From Brachypterus glaber (lineage: Eukaryota > Arthropoda > Insecta > Coleoptera > Kateretidae), in NCBI GenBank assembly GCA_958510825.1, contig OY294051.1:34968393-35032392 (forward strand): DNA of 64,000 nt, read 5' to 3'. Under the pieces are notes generated by a model. The model saw only the letters and a program-made list of their open reading frames with translations. It searched no databases and had not been told where the DNA came from. The position numbers and the translations under genes are program-made. Within the stretch, counting starts at the first letter, position 1. Every line of letters starts with the position of its first letter. Shown piece by piece: positions 11,737-23,746 of the stretch.

Positions 11737-12680
11737 CTCGTCTTAGTGACAGATCTGTGGTAAATTAGTTATAGGCTATGTTTACACCATAGCTATGCAG
11801 AGGGACTAAATGTTTATTTCGTAATTAGTTGACGTTACTTGACAAAATTAAGAGAATCAAGCTATATTTTATATTGTAATGCTATATTTTTAATCCTTTG
11901 ATGTCAATTTGGTACTATACTAAGTAATTACTCCTTATGGTGTATAAATAAAGATACGATTTAAAATTTAATAATAAATATTTATTACACAAAATGTGTG
12001 CTTTCTAGTGGACGTACCCATCCATATTTAAGGATAGTCGTCAAGGATACAGGTCAAAAATTTTTGTTAAACTATTTCACACCAATTTTAATAGGATCAT
12101 GTCTGGCCAGCCTTCTTTTATCTATAACCCGCCTTTTTATGCTAAATGCTAAATGAGACTATTAAACAAAGAATTTGGGTAACCAAATTTATTCAAAAAC
12201 TTTAATGTCCTGACCTGCTTCGTTAAGCTTTGTCATAAAAGCTAGAAAACATTCGATTTTTGGGCATATTGAATGAATAGTAACTATAGCGGGCAAACTG
12301 GCAATTCGCAAATGTTTTATTTTGGATTCTGGAGTTTCCTTATTCATGGGGCGATTCTATTTATATTTCGATAGGGTCTCTTTCAGAGCACCTACATACA
12401 TTTTGTTTAGGTTATAATACCGCAATTTTTGGTTTGCAAAGAGTGGAAATTTTAACAACGAATGTTTGTTCAAAATTATACGAGAAAAGACCAACCGAAA
12501 GTTTCGGGCCAAACGTAGTTTTGTAATTTTTTTAGAATTAGTGAGAGACCACATGTCAAACTACGCACCTGTATCTGTATCATTACGTCAAATTTAAATA
12601 TTCACGAGAATAAAGCTTTGTGAAGAATCTTTGAATTCAAAAGTAGAAATAAAATGCAAAAGAATGGTAAATTACTATAA
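11737..12680. other. Non-coding stretch
   Basis: No recognisable gene or bounded repeat. A 65-codon frame on the minus strand (12357-12554) has no recognisable features. Confidence 0.5.
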
Positions 12681-13593
12681 GGGTGACCGGGGCTAGTTGT
12701 CGCAGGGGTAAGTTGTCGAAGTGCTTATATCTTAAAAAGTAAAATATTTTTCTGCGCCAAACCAAGATTAACCGCTGCGTTACAACAGTGCCATTTATCA
12801 TTTTTAAACTTAAATGCAATAAATTAAAAGAACATCCAGATAAACCAAAAAATGTAAAAATTAAAGAGCCCAGTAATTTTTTTGTGGTAAATATTTTTTC
12901 TTATTTTTACTGATTTAAATCATTAAAATAAGAGAATTTTATGTATAATAATAGTTTAAGGTGTATATTATTTGTTGATATTGTCATTTAGGAGTGTTTA
13001 TTCGTTAATTAGAAAGTACTTGATACATAACGTAAAATTGACCACTGGGGCTAGTTGTCGCATTTGGTTTGGGGCTAGTTGTCGCATGATCTGGAGATAT
13101 GTTCATGGTATAACATTTCCTTTTTGGCATTTTTTTATTCAAAACTGTCTAAAAAAGTGAAACTTTGTCGAATAGCAAATAAATTCGTTTATTAAATTAT
13201 ATTAAATAAAAAAAAAATCAAAAAAATATTATTTAATTATAAAGTTGGAAATTTTGGCACAAAAGTAAAAAGTTAGATAACAATCAGCTTGTGGGGAGGC
13301 ACATGTCTTATTAGTTATTTATAATTTTTATAAATGCCTTTATATTTCTTCAAAAAAATATACTCGAAGTGCCTCGACAACGTGCCCCGTGATGGGGCAC
13401 GTTGTCGCAATTTTCAAGACTTCAAAAAAAAAACATAACTCTAATACCCTATAAATTCTTCCATGTTTTTTCTTTAAATAATGTTACTGAAACATGCAGC
13501 TAAAATTACCATTAGGTCAATTAAAAAAAAATACAAAAATAAAGGAAAAAACTGATTTTGAATGAAAAGTGCGACAATTAGCCCCGGTCACCC
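12681..13593. mobile_element. 913-bp TIR element with repeated GGGGCTAGTTGTCGC boxes
   Basis: Terminal inverted repeats of about 24 bp: GGGTGACCGGGGCTAGTTG on the left, and the complement ending TAGCCCCGGTCACCC on the right, with one mismatch. The box GGGGCTAGTTGTCGCA recurs internally at 13047-13062 and 13071-13086, with a variant GGGGTAAGTTGTCG near 12706. A perfect 14-bp-stem hairpin CGACAACGTGCCCC / GGGGCACGTTGTCG lies at 13375-13408. Such repeated (sub)terminal boxes in transposons usually bind the transposase. No coding capacity is seen, and the target duplication is unclear. Confidence 0.8.
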
Positions 13594-14028
13594 CTTTACA
13601 AGTATAATTTATTTTTTTTAAGCATATATTTCTTTTGCATATTTAATGTTGCTTTTTTCTGTTGATGTCATGTAATGATCTTATTGGGCATTATTCTTTA
13701 TATTCAAAGCCTTTTTTCTTTTTGTTTTCGAAAGAAAAAAAAGACAAATTATTTGCATTCGAAAGAATATACATATACATAGTATATCTTATTATTTATT
13801 AAAATAAAAACACTGTAAAAAAATATGTGGACTGGCACTTAATTCCTGTTGAAAAAAGCAAAATAAATTTTAGTAAAGTATTTTTATTGGCTTGGCTTTT
13901 TAGATGTAAGTTTTACATTTTAATTGGACAAGATAAAAAGGGAAATTGTTCTTTTGTACCGACTGCCTTTTTTATCCAAAACTTTCTTGATATTAACCGT
14001 AATGCAAAGTGCGTACATTAAGTCTGGA

Positions 14029-14385
14029 ATCACCCGATTAACATTTTAGTTATTTAGTCTTTTAAAAAAATGCTCAGACAGGTCGATTTTTATTTTCTAT
14101 TTTACAAATTTTGCTTTACACCAACTGTTGTCACAATTTTCACCCCCTTGCACCCACCCATCCAAAAAAAAAAAAAATAAATAGCCACCCAAAAGTCCTT
14201 TGCCAAATAAGGCTATCATACAGAAAGCTTATTAAATAACCTTTTCAACGATGTGATGGGAGGGTGCAAGGGGGTGAAATTTTTGATAACTTTTTTTACA
14301 CTATAATTTGCAAAACTAAAAATAAAAATCGACCTGTCCGAGCGTTTTTTTAAAAGAGTTATAACTAAAAAGTTAATCGGGTGAT
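14029..14385. mobile_element. 357-bp TIR element, ATCACCCGATTAAC ends
   Basis: The left end ATCACCCGATTAAC is inverted at the right end GTTAATCGGGTGAT. The arms continue through AGACAGGTCGATTTTTATTT and a CACCCCCTTGCACCC segment, making a stem interrupted by a poly-A loop (14165-14178). It is probably a foldback MITE. Outside the left end, TACATTAAGTCTGG weakly resembles the complement of the right flank, so the true ends may be slightly further out. Confidence 0.7.
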
Positions 14386-14875
14386 ATACTGTATATAAGT
14401 AAAGTAAATTTGATGTACCATGTTGTTTCGCAACAGGATTTCTTTCTGTGTATATATTTACGTTCCAGTATTGATTCAAGTCATTATTATTCATTAGAAT
14501 TTGAGGGTTATCATTTCTCTTTCTTTTATTCTCTCAATTTCCTTCTTGCCCTTCAATTTTGTCAATTTATGCACCCATCTCCTGCAATTCCAACTCTAGA
14601 TTATAGTGTATAAATGTAAACGTTATTTAATTCGGAAAATTTAAAAGAAAATATATCGTTTAATCTACGCGAGGTAGTTTTCTTTTGGGGGAAACCGCAA
14701 AAACACCCCCAGGATTTTTCCTAATTTATGTTAAGACGAACTACCCTCTACTTGAATGCCGAATGTGAGACAATATGGTGGCTATTAAAGACAATCGGAA
14801 TTTTCTAATGGGGTGGTTTACTCAAGGTTTCATTTCTTATCTCTATCTGAAAAAGGTTGGGGTTTTTGGTTTTAT

Positions 14876-15527
14876 TACATCGGCACTTAGTGCTACTAAG
14901 AGTGCCGATGTATTGAAATCTTCGCCGAAAAGTCAAAATCTTTGACCACGTTTTTTTCACATTTCTCGACGTTTTCGACCATTCTGAGTCGAAATCAGTA
15001 AAAAAAATTTTGCGTCTGTCTGGGTGTAAACTCTCTAACTCCATTTCTACATGAGATATCGACTTCCGTAGAGCTGATTAGATTTTGGGGTAAACGATTG
15101 GGGGTAAGGGGGTAAAAATAGGGTAAAACTTTTTAGCGTTTTTTGTTTATAATTAAGGCAATTATTATTGTATTTGGTTAATTTAGCACTTATATAAAAG
15201 ATAATTTTAAATTGGTCAAAAAATGTTATAAACAACTTTTTCCTAAAACGCATTGTTTTCGAGATATTGGCGTTTAAAGCAGTATAAGGTTTTTTTAGCA
15301 TATCTCACATATTTATAACCCGATTTCAAAAAAATATATTTTAAATAAAAGCTCTTTGTAAGCCCTATAAAAAATGTTATATACAGTTTTTTGCTAGAAT
15401 ATAATGTTTTAAATATACAGAATTTAAAATCAAACAAAACACCTAGTTTGAAATTTGCAAACTAGATGGCTCTAGTGTACAATAGTGCCGATGTTTTGAT
15501 AGGGTGCTTGCAACGTTTCATCTAGTT
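14876..15527 (+). mobile_element. ACATCGGCACT element, copy 1
   Basis: Starts TACATCGGCACTTAGTGC with an immediate hairpin (ACATCGGCACT paired with AGTGCCGATGT about 20 bp later) and ends with a third AGTGCCGATGT at 15483-15493. Similarity to copy 2 (37432-38190) extends a further 30 bp. A TCTGTCTGGGTGTAAACTC block and a following stretch rich in GGGGGTAAGGGG are shared. Copy 3 (45384-45510) preserves only the right end. Non-autonomous and of uncertain superfamily. Confidence 0.7.
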
Positions 15528-15580
15528 CTGTATAAATATAGGATTTCCACAAATTATATTACATATTTTTAAATTATTTT

Positions 15581-15844
15581 TATGAAGTGCAGTCCAAAAG
15601 TCACCTCTTAAATTTTGAAAGAGTTGAGACAGGGGCGGATCCAGGATTTTGCTTTGGAGGGGGCAATTTCTGTTCGACTTTACCTCTTCCAGAAAAAATG
15701 TCCACTAACCATATTTTAAGAACAGAAAATATCAAATATATGCAAAAAGATAGTTTGTTGTCTTATTTACGTGTTTAAAATTTGAAATCAATAACTCAAC
15801 TCGTTTAAAGGTTAAGAGGGGGGTGATTTTTGGACCGCACTGTA
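15581..15844. mobile_element. TACAGTGCGGTCC element, short copy
   Basis: A 264-bp member of the family whose complete foldback copies lie at 32370-33243 and 34926-35627. The right end TTTTGGACCGCACTGTA is intact; the left end reads TATGAAGTGCAGTCC. The centre (GGGGCGGATCCAGG and following) contains part of the arm, and most of the loop is deleted. Terminal sequence and TA target are typical of Tc1/mariner. Confidence 0.75.
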
Positions 15845-16547
15845 TAATTATTCATACTTTTACCATATTCACTTCAAATTAAAATGTTTAAGGAGAAGAA
15901 TTCATTAAATAACTACCTTGTGTAACTTAAAGCAAGCCTAGTTTTTGGCTAGTATTCAACGTTTGCAGACAAAGTATGCATAGTTGTCTACATCTAATAA
16001 TAGATGGCGCATATTAAAAATCCATCTAGTATTCGTCATTTTTTAACAAATAAAACTATATATTTTTAATATGAAATCTGACAAGTACCGATAGATATAC
16101 ATTTTATTTATTCATTATATTTTTTGTTTTCAATTTTTGTAAAAAATTAAAAATGTATGATTTAAAATTTAGTTAAATTGTTGACCCAAATAGTGAATAT
16201 TCAATAAAAATGAACGTGATATTGGAAACAGTTGTATGAACTTAAAAATGGGATTTTGCATTGGAAATTGCCACAAGCAAATATTAAAAAAGTCAACATT
16301 GGTCAGTATATATTGATTGTCGTCTATATCTCATGTAATATTAAAAAATGAATAGGGGAAAAAACACGAGAATAGGCCAGTTAAATTTTCTTATTTTTGC
16401 AAGGTTAAAAATATCCTAAACTTCTGGTATATGTATTTATTCGCGACTGTATATGTAATACATTCATTACGTGTATTAATAAAGTTTGGGAAGTACGTCA
16501 TTTCTTGTCCCACTGCTGATTTATTGTTTCCACGTCTCGACCTGATC
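15845..16547. other. AT-rich non-coding stretch
   Basis: No gene or bounded repeat recognised. An AGATGGCGC-type motif (TAGATGGCGC at about 16003) occurs once. Confidence 0.5.
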
Positions 16548-16561
16548 TGTAATGAAAAATA

Positions 16562-16590
16562 GAGACCAGTAAACTAATTATTACTGGTCT
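16562..16590. repeat. Short hairpin AGACCAGTAA / TTACTGGTCT
   Basis: A perfect 10-bp inverted repeat with an 8-nt AT loop, about 20 bp upstream of the CTCF-like motif. No downstream T-run is seen and there is no reason to call it a terminator. Confidence 0.6.
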
Positions 16591-16610
16591 GTAATTTAAA
16601 TCATTAATTT

Positions 16611-16627
16611 CCGCTAGATGGCGCCAC
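16611..16627 (+). promoter_or_regulatory. CTCF-like motif CCGCTAGATGGCGCCAC
   Basis: Every position of the first fifteen fits the degenerate consensus CCRCYAGRKGGCGCY remembered for insect and vertebrate CTCF. It is the most GC-rich short block in its kilobase. CTCF is a zinc-finger architectural protein. Occupancy cannot be judged from sequence, and GATGGCGC motifs also occur in repeats in this window (for example 36693-36701 reversed), so a repeat origin is possible. Confidence 0.35.
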
Positions 16628-17050
16628 CGATTAAAATATCATTATAAATGCTTAAAGCAAGATTGCTGAACTGCTTTTGTCATGATAAACACGAATATAA
16701 TCTAATACATTTTGTTTAAAAAACTTAAATGTAGTTTTAGTCAATGTTTTTTACTTTTGAGACTGAGAATGATAATAAATGTTATAAACGGTGCCTTGTG
16801 AGCTATCAATATATGTTTTTTTGTGGTTGTTTATTTGGGTTACGCTTATGTGGAACTTCAGTTTTATATAATTGTGATTTTCTTGTAAAATGCAGGATAA
16901 AAAATTGTGAGAAATATGAAAAGAACTAAAAAACTATGTATTATAGTATTACTTTCTTCATTTGAATTTAAACATCTAGCTTTCAAAAAAATTAATACTT
17001 TATTTTTAAATACAAATAGTTGCGATTCGCAACTTGCGAATAAAAAAGTA

Positions 17051-17164
17051 TACAGGTCTCCCGGAAATTGGTACTTTTTCTCGACCTATAAATGGTCTCG
17101 GCACTTCGTGCCTCGCCCATTAATAAAGGTCTCGGAAAAGTACTATTTTCCGAGTTGACCTGTA
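17051..17164. mobile_element. 114-bp TA-flanked MITE, TACAGGTC ends
   Basis: Left TACAGGTCTCCCGGAAA and right TTTTCCGAGTTGACCTGTA are imperfect inverted repeats; the inner pair GTACTTTTTC / GAAAAGTACT strengthens the stem. The loop contains CGGCACTTCGTGCCTCG, itself a small hairpin. It is flanked by TA, as expected for Tc1/mariner-type MITEs. Confidence 0.7.
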
Positions 17165-18023
17165 ATCTAATATTTGTAGTGATTCCAGGAAATTTAAGAG
17201 AAGCTTATTTTCTTTCATCATTTTACATCATAATTGTTTTTTAAAATAGCTTTTAAAATAGCACTAAAGGTATTTTCATCCAATCAGACTGCTTGTAGTG
17301 GGTTTTAGAGTAAGCAGTTTGAATAAAATGATAAAAATTACACTATCTGACTCAAATGAATGCTTATATGCTTCTTTCGAATTTTTCGGATGTTTTTTTT
17401 TTATAAGTAAAAACCCCAAGAGACATTATCAAAAGTTAAACATGGACGTCAAAATTTCAACTGGCCTAATAAAATCCCGCTTTATTTGCAATTCTCGCCT
17501 CGTTTTAAATACGTTATTATTACTATTATTTTATTTTTTTTGTTGCAGTGGAAATTTGCAATTGGAAAAGATAAAAGAAAATTATTTGTTTATTTTTTTT
17601 CAAATTTTCTATAATTGCTTTGCCGCAATGTCTGAAGCGCTTACTTTACTTGGGCTTGGGCTTAAAAAACGATATTTTTTATCAAAGTTTTAATTTTCAT
17701 ATATTTTTTGTTTAATATTTTTTTTTAACTCACTTTGGTCTATTAAAACAAAAATTCTTCCGTAAAATTTTGAGGCTTTCACGTGCATTTGAGAGTGTCT
17801 GACCTAAAACTGACTAAAATAGATTATTCATGGTATAATGCTTAAATAATATTAATATTTAGGGTCCCTGGCATTATATTAAAATATAGTGAATGGACAC
17901 AATCAAAATTATTCATACTTAGATTATTCACATGTTTTTGATAATGTCTGGCTTAAAACTAATATTTTTATTTGTAATATAATTTCTAAAAGGTGGGTTT
18001 AAGTTGTTAAAAAAATGATTTTT
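17165..18023. other. Non-coding stretch with one 131-codon open frame
   Basis: The plus-strand frame 17298-17693 is the longest non-repetitive open frame in the window, but it is rich in F, L, K and N as expected from AT-rich chance sequence. A TTTTTTTGTTGCAG acceptor-like site falls inside it at about 17535-17548. No domain is recognised and no gene is called. Confidence 0.4.
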
Positions 18024-18915
18024 CTTAATAATAATAACACTAGGCAACAAATCGCAACTTTTTTTTGCCCCGATCGGAAAGTAAATTTTTCTTACTAATT
18101 CGAGGGCGTAGAATCGGAATCTGGCCTTAGAAAAATTCCAGCACCTAAAATTTTTAAGATATAAGTTCAGGTAATAATGACGTTTTTTTTTCAAAATCTT
18201 TAAAAAAAAGAGTAGAATTTTGAAAGTTTTAGTGTATATTAAAAAAAATACGAGGAATTCAAAAATCATATGTCAAGAACCTACTGTCAGAGTAAGTACG
18301 CAAAAAAAAATAAAAAGGTTAAAATGAAAGTGCAGAGTTTACTTAATTGCTTATTTGTGGCAAAACTATCATTTTTTTTTTAAAACTTTATAGAACTTAA
18401 TTTGTAGATTATAAAATTCTCTACAAATATTTTTTTATTTTGTTTATTATGCCAAACCATAACACGTAACATTTTTTTAGTTGATTTTTGACAATTTTTA
18501 GCATGAGTACGTGGCGATAAGCTTGTCCCCTTATGCACCCTTCTTCTTACCCTCCACCCCTACTTAGTTTTGTCACATTATCCATTTTTTTTTTAATATT
18601 TTTTTTTCATAATATCCCTATTTATTCTACCTATGAATTTAAAGTTTCTATGTTTTAAGTTGGGTATTTTTTAACTAATATTGAGTCGCCGAATCCAAAT
18701 TTGTCCTTGGAATATTTTTGTCTCCCATGATTGTAGAACAAAAGAGGGATAAAATAATGATTTTTTAACATTTTTATCTTATTTTTCTCAGAAAACTTAG
18801 GTAATAGAAATATTCTGAGGCCAGATTCGGTTTCAGCGACCCAAAATTAGTTAAAAAACATATGACTCCAATCGGGGCAAGAAACCGTGTTGACTAGTGT
18901 AATTAATAATAAAAG
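18024..18915. mobile_element. Inverted-repeat element, about 0.9 kb, degraded
   Basis: The left arm 18024-18145 and right arm 18800-18915 are diverged inverted copies, sharing TTGCCCCGATCGG / CCAATCGGGGCAA and GAATCTGGCC / GGCCAGATTC. The exact termini and target duplication are not clear. The interior is AT-rich with a C-rich patch (18523-18565). Confidence 0.5.
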
Positions 18916-19650
18916 TTAAAGGTTTGACTTATTTAGAATTAACCGGTATATCCCAAACCGTTTTATTTTCAGATATTGTTACCTCATATCAAATAAGATT
19001 TTATTTCCCAAGGTGCTATATAGTTTCTTCAATCTCAATAATATGGAAATTGTTAACTTCCGAGCCAATAAAAAGGCAATAAAATACGATATCGGAAAAT
19101 TTTGATGAATTTTACTGATCCTATATTAAAGTAAGGCTTAATATTTTCCGTAAATCTATAGATTGTTATTTTCTTTGCGTACCAATTTGAAAACTTTATT
19201 GGAAAATAAAATAATCTCATGAATATATTAAAAAAGTTTTCTTCTAGGAAATTTTCACACAAGCAGAAATAAATTCACGTGAGTTATTATTTACAATAAA
19301 TTTACTTTTAAAAATATGATAAAAAAATCATATTTTGGAGTTGGATAAATTTTAATAATACTACTATAGTAGTATTTTGCGGAATAAATAAAAATATAAA
19401 ACAAAAATCTTTTTAGTTATAAATATTTTTAAAACATTTACGATTTTTTCTCAAAGAAAGTTTAATATTTTAGAAATAGATGCAATCTTGGGCAAATTTT
19501 CTATACCTAGACAAATACAGGTGTTGTCACAGTATGAAATTTTACCTTTAAAGATAACCACCTGGTTATAGTTTTTTTTTAACAGGACCGTATCGAACTT
19601 TTCGTATATAACAATAAAATTACACATACAAGGTTCTACTTTTTCCACAG
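18916..19650. other. AT-rich non-coding stretch
   Basis: No gene recognised. It contains a 20-bp perfect palindrome AATACTACTATAGTAGTATT near 19356-19375. Confidence 0.5.
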
Positions 19651-19848
19651 ATGGTCTGTTTTTCCAAGCAAGGTAGTAAATTAAAAATCGCTCAGTGTAT
19701 AATTTCAAAACAGATTCGAATATTGGATGTGCGAATATATTGCGTAATTTATTTTATAAAACATAACTATATTCTATACACAAACATACTGTTCAAATAT
19801 TTACTGTGCGATTTTTAATTTACTATCTGGTTTGAAAAAACAGACCAT
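19651..19848. mobile_element. 198-bp MITE with 46-bp TIRs
   Basis: Left ATGGTCTGTTTTTCCAAGC and right AAAAAACAGACCAT are inverted. The arms continue through GTAGTAAATTAAAAATCGC and its complement. The loop is AT-rich. A 46-bp stem in a sub-200-bp element indicates a MITE. Confidence 0.75.
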
Positions 19849-20162
19849 AATGACAAAATTTCTTTGATAATCAAGTTGGTTTTAGCTAGCTTATAACTAT
19901 TTTTGCCGTTTTGTAAGTAATAATCAAAATGTCAAACTTGATATATTTCTTGAATGCTTTAATACTTTAAATACTAAAAACATCTGTATTAAATTCTTTG
20001 TTAAACTGTTTAACACTTGTAGGTTTTTACTAAATAGAAGTTTTAAACACATAAAGAGTTCCCGCATCTCCTAAAAACAACATAAGCAAGAGAGTATGTG
20101 TGACGTACACGCTATTTCTGTTTGCAATTGCTAAAAATGTGTACCATAGTATTTTTTATATT

Positions 20163-20225
20163 TTGCGACTCTTATAAGCTCATAATCACACGCATTTTGC
20201 GTGTTCTTATAGGCCCATAAGAGGT
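20163..20225. repeat. Hairpin around CACGCATTTTGCGTG
   Basis: An inverted repeat from CTTATAAGCTCATAA to TTATAGGCCCATAAG with the central perfect CACGCA/TGCGTG. It could be a short MITE remnant. Confidence 0.5.
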
Positions 20226-20544
20226 CTGTACTTTTTGTTCTTTTGGGTTGGCAACAGACCTGGCCTATCGCTTGACGTTTTCCGTGCAAATGTCAATGTC
20301 GCTTTAAAGTTGAATTTTCTACAAAATTTTGTGTTTAGGTTATTTTTACCATGTTAAAATTGTGGCTTGGTTAATTGCAGTAAAAAAGAGAAGAGATAAC
20401 TATAAAATATATCAAAATATCATTTGTTCTTAGAATTTTAAACATGGTGTAAACTGTAATGCCAATCCAAAACAAAAATCCCTAAATCAGTCATCAATTT
20501 AAAAGTAAGCTTTTTTAAATTTTAGAGCAAAATAGAAAAAATTG

Positions 20545-20661
20545 TATAAAGCACTAGTTTCATAACATACGTTTTTAACGCACGAGTACAAGTTTAGAAA
20601 AGGAGACGCTTGCGGCGAGTTTTCTAAAGTAAAAACGTGTTATGAAACGAGTGCTTATATA
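20545..20661 (+). mobile_element. GCACTAGTTTCATAAC palindromic MITE, complete copy
   Basis: The left arm GCACTAGTTTCATAACATAC is inverted as GTGTTATGAAACGAGTGC at the right, and ACGTTTTTA/TAAAAACGT pairs inside. Partial relatives lie at 26701-26792 and 34720-34803 in the opposite orientation, sharing the TTATGAAACTA end and the TCTAAA(C/T)TTG...GCG core. The family is therefore dispersed. Confidence 0.7.
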
Positions 20662-21111
20662 TACTATAAGAGTTATCGCAAGTTTAGTCTGATTTCTTAA
20701 AATATAACCTCGCTCGTTACTGTATCCAGCTTCTGTTAGAATTTTGGAAATTGAATTAAGTTTATTAAATTCTGTTTAGAGATTACTTTAGGTTATGGTA
20801 ATTAGGCTTGAAAGCTAATTAAGCTAGTGAAGATTAATTTAATGTTTGGAAAATTTCTCGAACATTTAAACGAAACATGTCGGATGCGTGCCCGAGTACT
20901 ATTACGTATATTATAAGCAGTGTTAGTAAGTTTAAATGTTCGTTTTGAGGTTAATTTTCGTAATATTTTCTCATAAAATAGCGATAAAGTCTGCTATAAA
21001 GTCACTAATGCTTGAAGTCAAGGTTGTAGTTTAGGAAAATGACAAATTTTCATTTTAAGCCGAATTGCAAATCTACAATAACAGTTTCGCTGTATTGCCT
21101 TTTAAATATTA

Positions 21112-21426
21112 TACAGATTATCCATTTTTTTAGTATACATTTTAAAGTAGAATTTGTAACCTCTTGTGGCAAGCTGCCCTAGTCTCAGATGAACTCGGGG
21201 ATATACATTGGCATTTAGAACGCAACCAGTTTTGCGTAGTAAAATATATACAGGGGTGTGCAGGAGGTAAGATTCTACTTTTAAGTGTATACTAATTCGA
21301 TTGGTTATCTGTATATTAATTTGGCATTTAGAACGCAACCAATTTAGCGAAGTAAAATATATGCAGGGGTGTGCAGGAGGTACGGTTCTACTTTTAAGTG
21401 TATACTAATTCGATTGGTTATCTGTA
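21112..21426. mobile_element. TACAGATAACC MITE with tandem-duplicated right end
   Basis: The left end TACAGATTATCC...AGTATACATTTTAAAGTAG pairs with the right end CTACTTTTAAGTGTATACT...GGTTATCTGTA. The right portion is present twice with a 113-bp period (21208-21320 and 21321-21433), with only a few mismatches between units. The first TIR pair closes at 21313 and the second at 21426, so one MITE seems to have gained a tandem duplication of its right half. Confidence 0.75.
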
Positions 21427-21433
21427 TATTAGT

Positions 21434-22417
21434 ATACAAAAACCTAAAAAAATGTCTGTAAGTTGGTTCCTGGAATATTACTAATATATTTTTAATGCCT
21501 GATTTAATATTTGTAGCGTCCTTCCATCCTTGAAATTTATTTATTTTTTTTGTACCTTTTTTTGATTCACCCTGTATATGTAATTATACAGACTTTGGAC
21601 ATTTTTATGCTCTATGTGTATTTGTAATCTGTGAAATTAGTGCGTAACGTGCATAGGAAAATTATCTGATATAAAGGCGAACTAACAGGTTAAACGGTTT
21701 AATGTCTATCTGAAATTATACAGATGATTACACTTAGTTTATCATTAAAAGTTGTTAATCCGCTATTTTGTGGAACATGAAAAAATACCTGTTAATTCCA
21801 CACCAAAGCGAATGGAGTATAACATATATGGATTAAAAATGTATAGGAAAAAAACCTAGGGGTAATTGCCCTCAAAATTTTATGTATTTTCGCTAATTTA
21901 ACAAAAAATAGTGCTGCCAACAAAATAATACTTTCCCCTATGGAGTTAGGTTCAAACAAAAAAAAAATCAAAAAACTTTTTTTTTTCGAAAAAATAAAGA
22001 TTTTTTTTTTAATCTTTTTTTTAAGATTTTGGAAAGAAAACATCCCAAACAATCCAAACCTAGAATATTGAATAAGGAAACTATGGTCCAAATTTTAAGT
22101 ATTTAGGTCAAAGCGTTCTCGAGTTATCGTGCTCACAAATTTTCCGGACAGACAGATCCACAGAGATTTTTTTGACGGAAATTCTATGTTTTTGGATATA
22201 AAACGCTAAGAAACGTAAAAAAAGGAATAAATAGTTTTCAATTTTTTTTTACTAACGCAAGACTTTTCTCGGGGAAAGTACACTTTACTTTAAAGTCTTT
22301 CAGAATTGATACATTTATTTAAGTATCGTAGAAATATGTTCAAAGAATGCCTTAAAATTCAGAAAAAATTATAAAGGAAGCTTTTGTTTAGAATGAAGCT
22401 ATATCTTTCGACCTACA
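21434..22417. other. Non-coding stretch
   Basis: AT-rich sequence with poly-A/T tracts (21957-22025). GATTCACCCTGTATA at about 21564-21578 resembles the right terminus of a mariner-type TACAGGGTG element; no left partner was assigned. Confidence 0.45.
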
Positions 22418-23146
22418 TACAGCCTGTTCCAGAACTCGCGTACCGAAATTTAAGAGGTGATTCTACATCCAAAAATATAAAAAAAAAGTTTCTATAAAGG
22501 TTAGTCCGGAAATGAGCCCTAAGGGAGCTACGGCCCTTCGAAGATGACGTATTGAATGGGGAACAAAAAAAAGCACCAATAATGCTGCATGGTGATTCTT
22601 CATTTAAAACTGAGCAAAAAAGTATTATACACCAAAACACCTAAATTTAATATTAAAGGAGTAATAGCCTTTTAAAAAGTAACGTTTTTGGTGGCACAAA
22701 ATGTTACTTCCTCTTAATTGCATTTTTTTTTGATAACGGTTGCTCCTACAGTGTTACACTATATGATATTTTATATGTATTTTTACTCTAGAAATCTATA
22801 TTTTTTACAACAAATCCAAAAAACATACACATAGAAAAGTTTGGGGCAAAAATGTTTTAAGCCTCATATATTTTGTCCGTCTGGGCACGCCTCTGGATAA
22901 ATTAAAAAAATAAATTAACATAAACTTATTGCCCTTATTAATACTAGTATACATGCAAAAGCTCGCCGCTCTAGCTTAAACGGTACCCGAGTTATTAATT
23001 AAAAACCTTATTTTTATTACAATTTTAAAGGGCCCTAGATCCCTTACGGCTCATTTCCGGACCAACCTTTATAGGAACTTTTTTTATATTTTTGGATCTA
23101 GAATCACCTCTTAAATTTTGGCATGCCAGTTATGGATCACCCTGTA
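22418..23146. mobile_element. TACAGGGTG mariner-type element, 729 bp, complete TIRs
   Basis: Long inverted termini of about 125 bp. Left begins TACAGCCTGTTCC; right, read inverted, begins TACAGGGTGATCC. Both continue with AAATTTAAGAGGTGATTCTA and GTCCGGAAATGAGCC. It is TA-flanked. The unique interior has no transposase. The closest relative in the window is the truncated copy at 7815. Confidence 0.85.
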
Positions 23147-23746
23147 TAACGTTTGAAATCAATAATAGCCGGAAATGATCCAAACAAACTTAAGAATACT
23201 CCAAACACCCTGTAAATGAGAACTGTGCATTTGAGTAGGTTATAACTGGGAACATTTCGTGGTAAAGCCCGGGGCCAAATTTCTGGAAAATTCATTGATG
23301 TTGACTAGATCTAGTACATTTTCCTAGCACGTGTATACTCAGCGCTGAGGGCGTTATGTCGTTATGCGATGTATATTTTCGACATTGATGTAGACTTTAC
23401 TGGTTACGTCGCTGTTTTAGTGTCAGTTTAGGTTAATTCGGGAATATTTTTGCACGTAATATACATCTACGAATACGAGAAAATACGCACTATATTTTTC
23501 GTTTGGGTAATTCCAAAATTAATTTCGTGCTTTTGGTTTATAATGAAAAAATAATAATAAATTCTGACTTATTTTATTTCTATACGAGATTTTAATTTTA
23601 TGTTTATTTTTCGTAAAAACATGACGGTCTCATAGCCAAGTGGACCCATCCCACCCCGCCTTGCCGATGAGCCGATGTGAGCACTGTAATACTATTGCCC
23701 TTGTCTGATAATTTCTATTATAGAAACTAAAAATGTTGTACGTCTA

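Noticed and set aside
17298..17693. 131-codon plus-strand open frame as a gene
   Set aside because: Composition is that of random AT-rich sequence, there is no domain, and an acceptor-like site lies inside. Chance is the simplest explanation.
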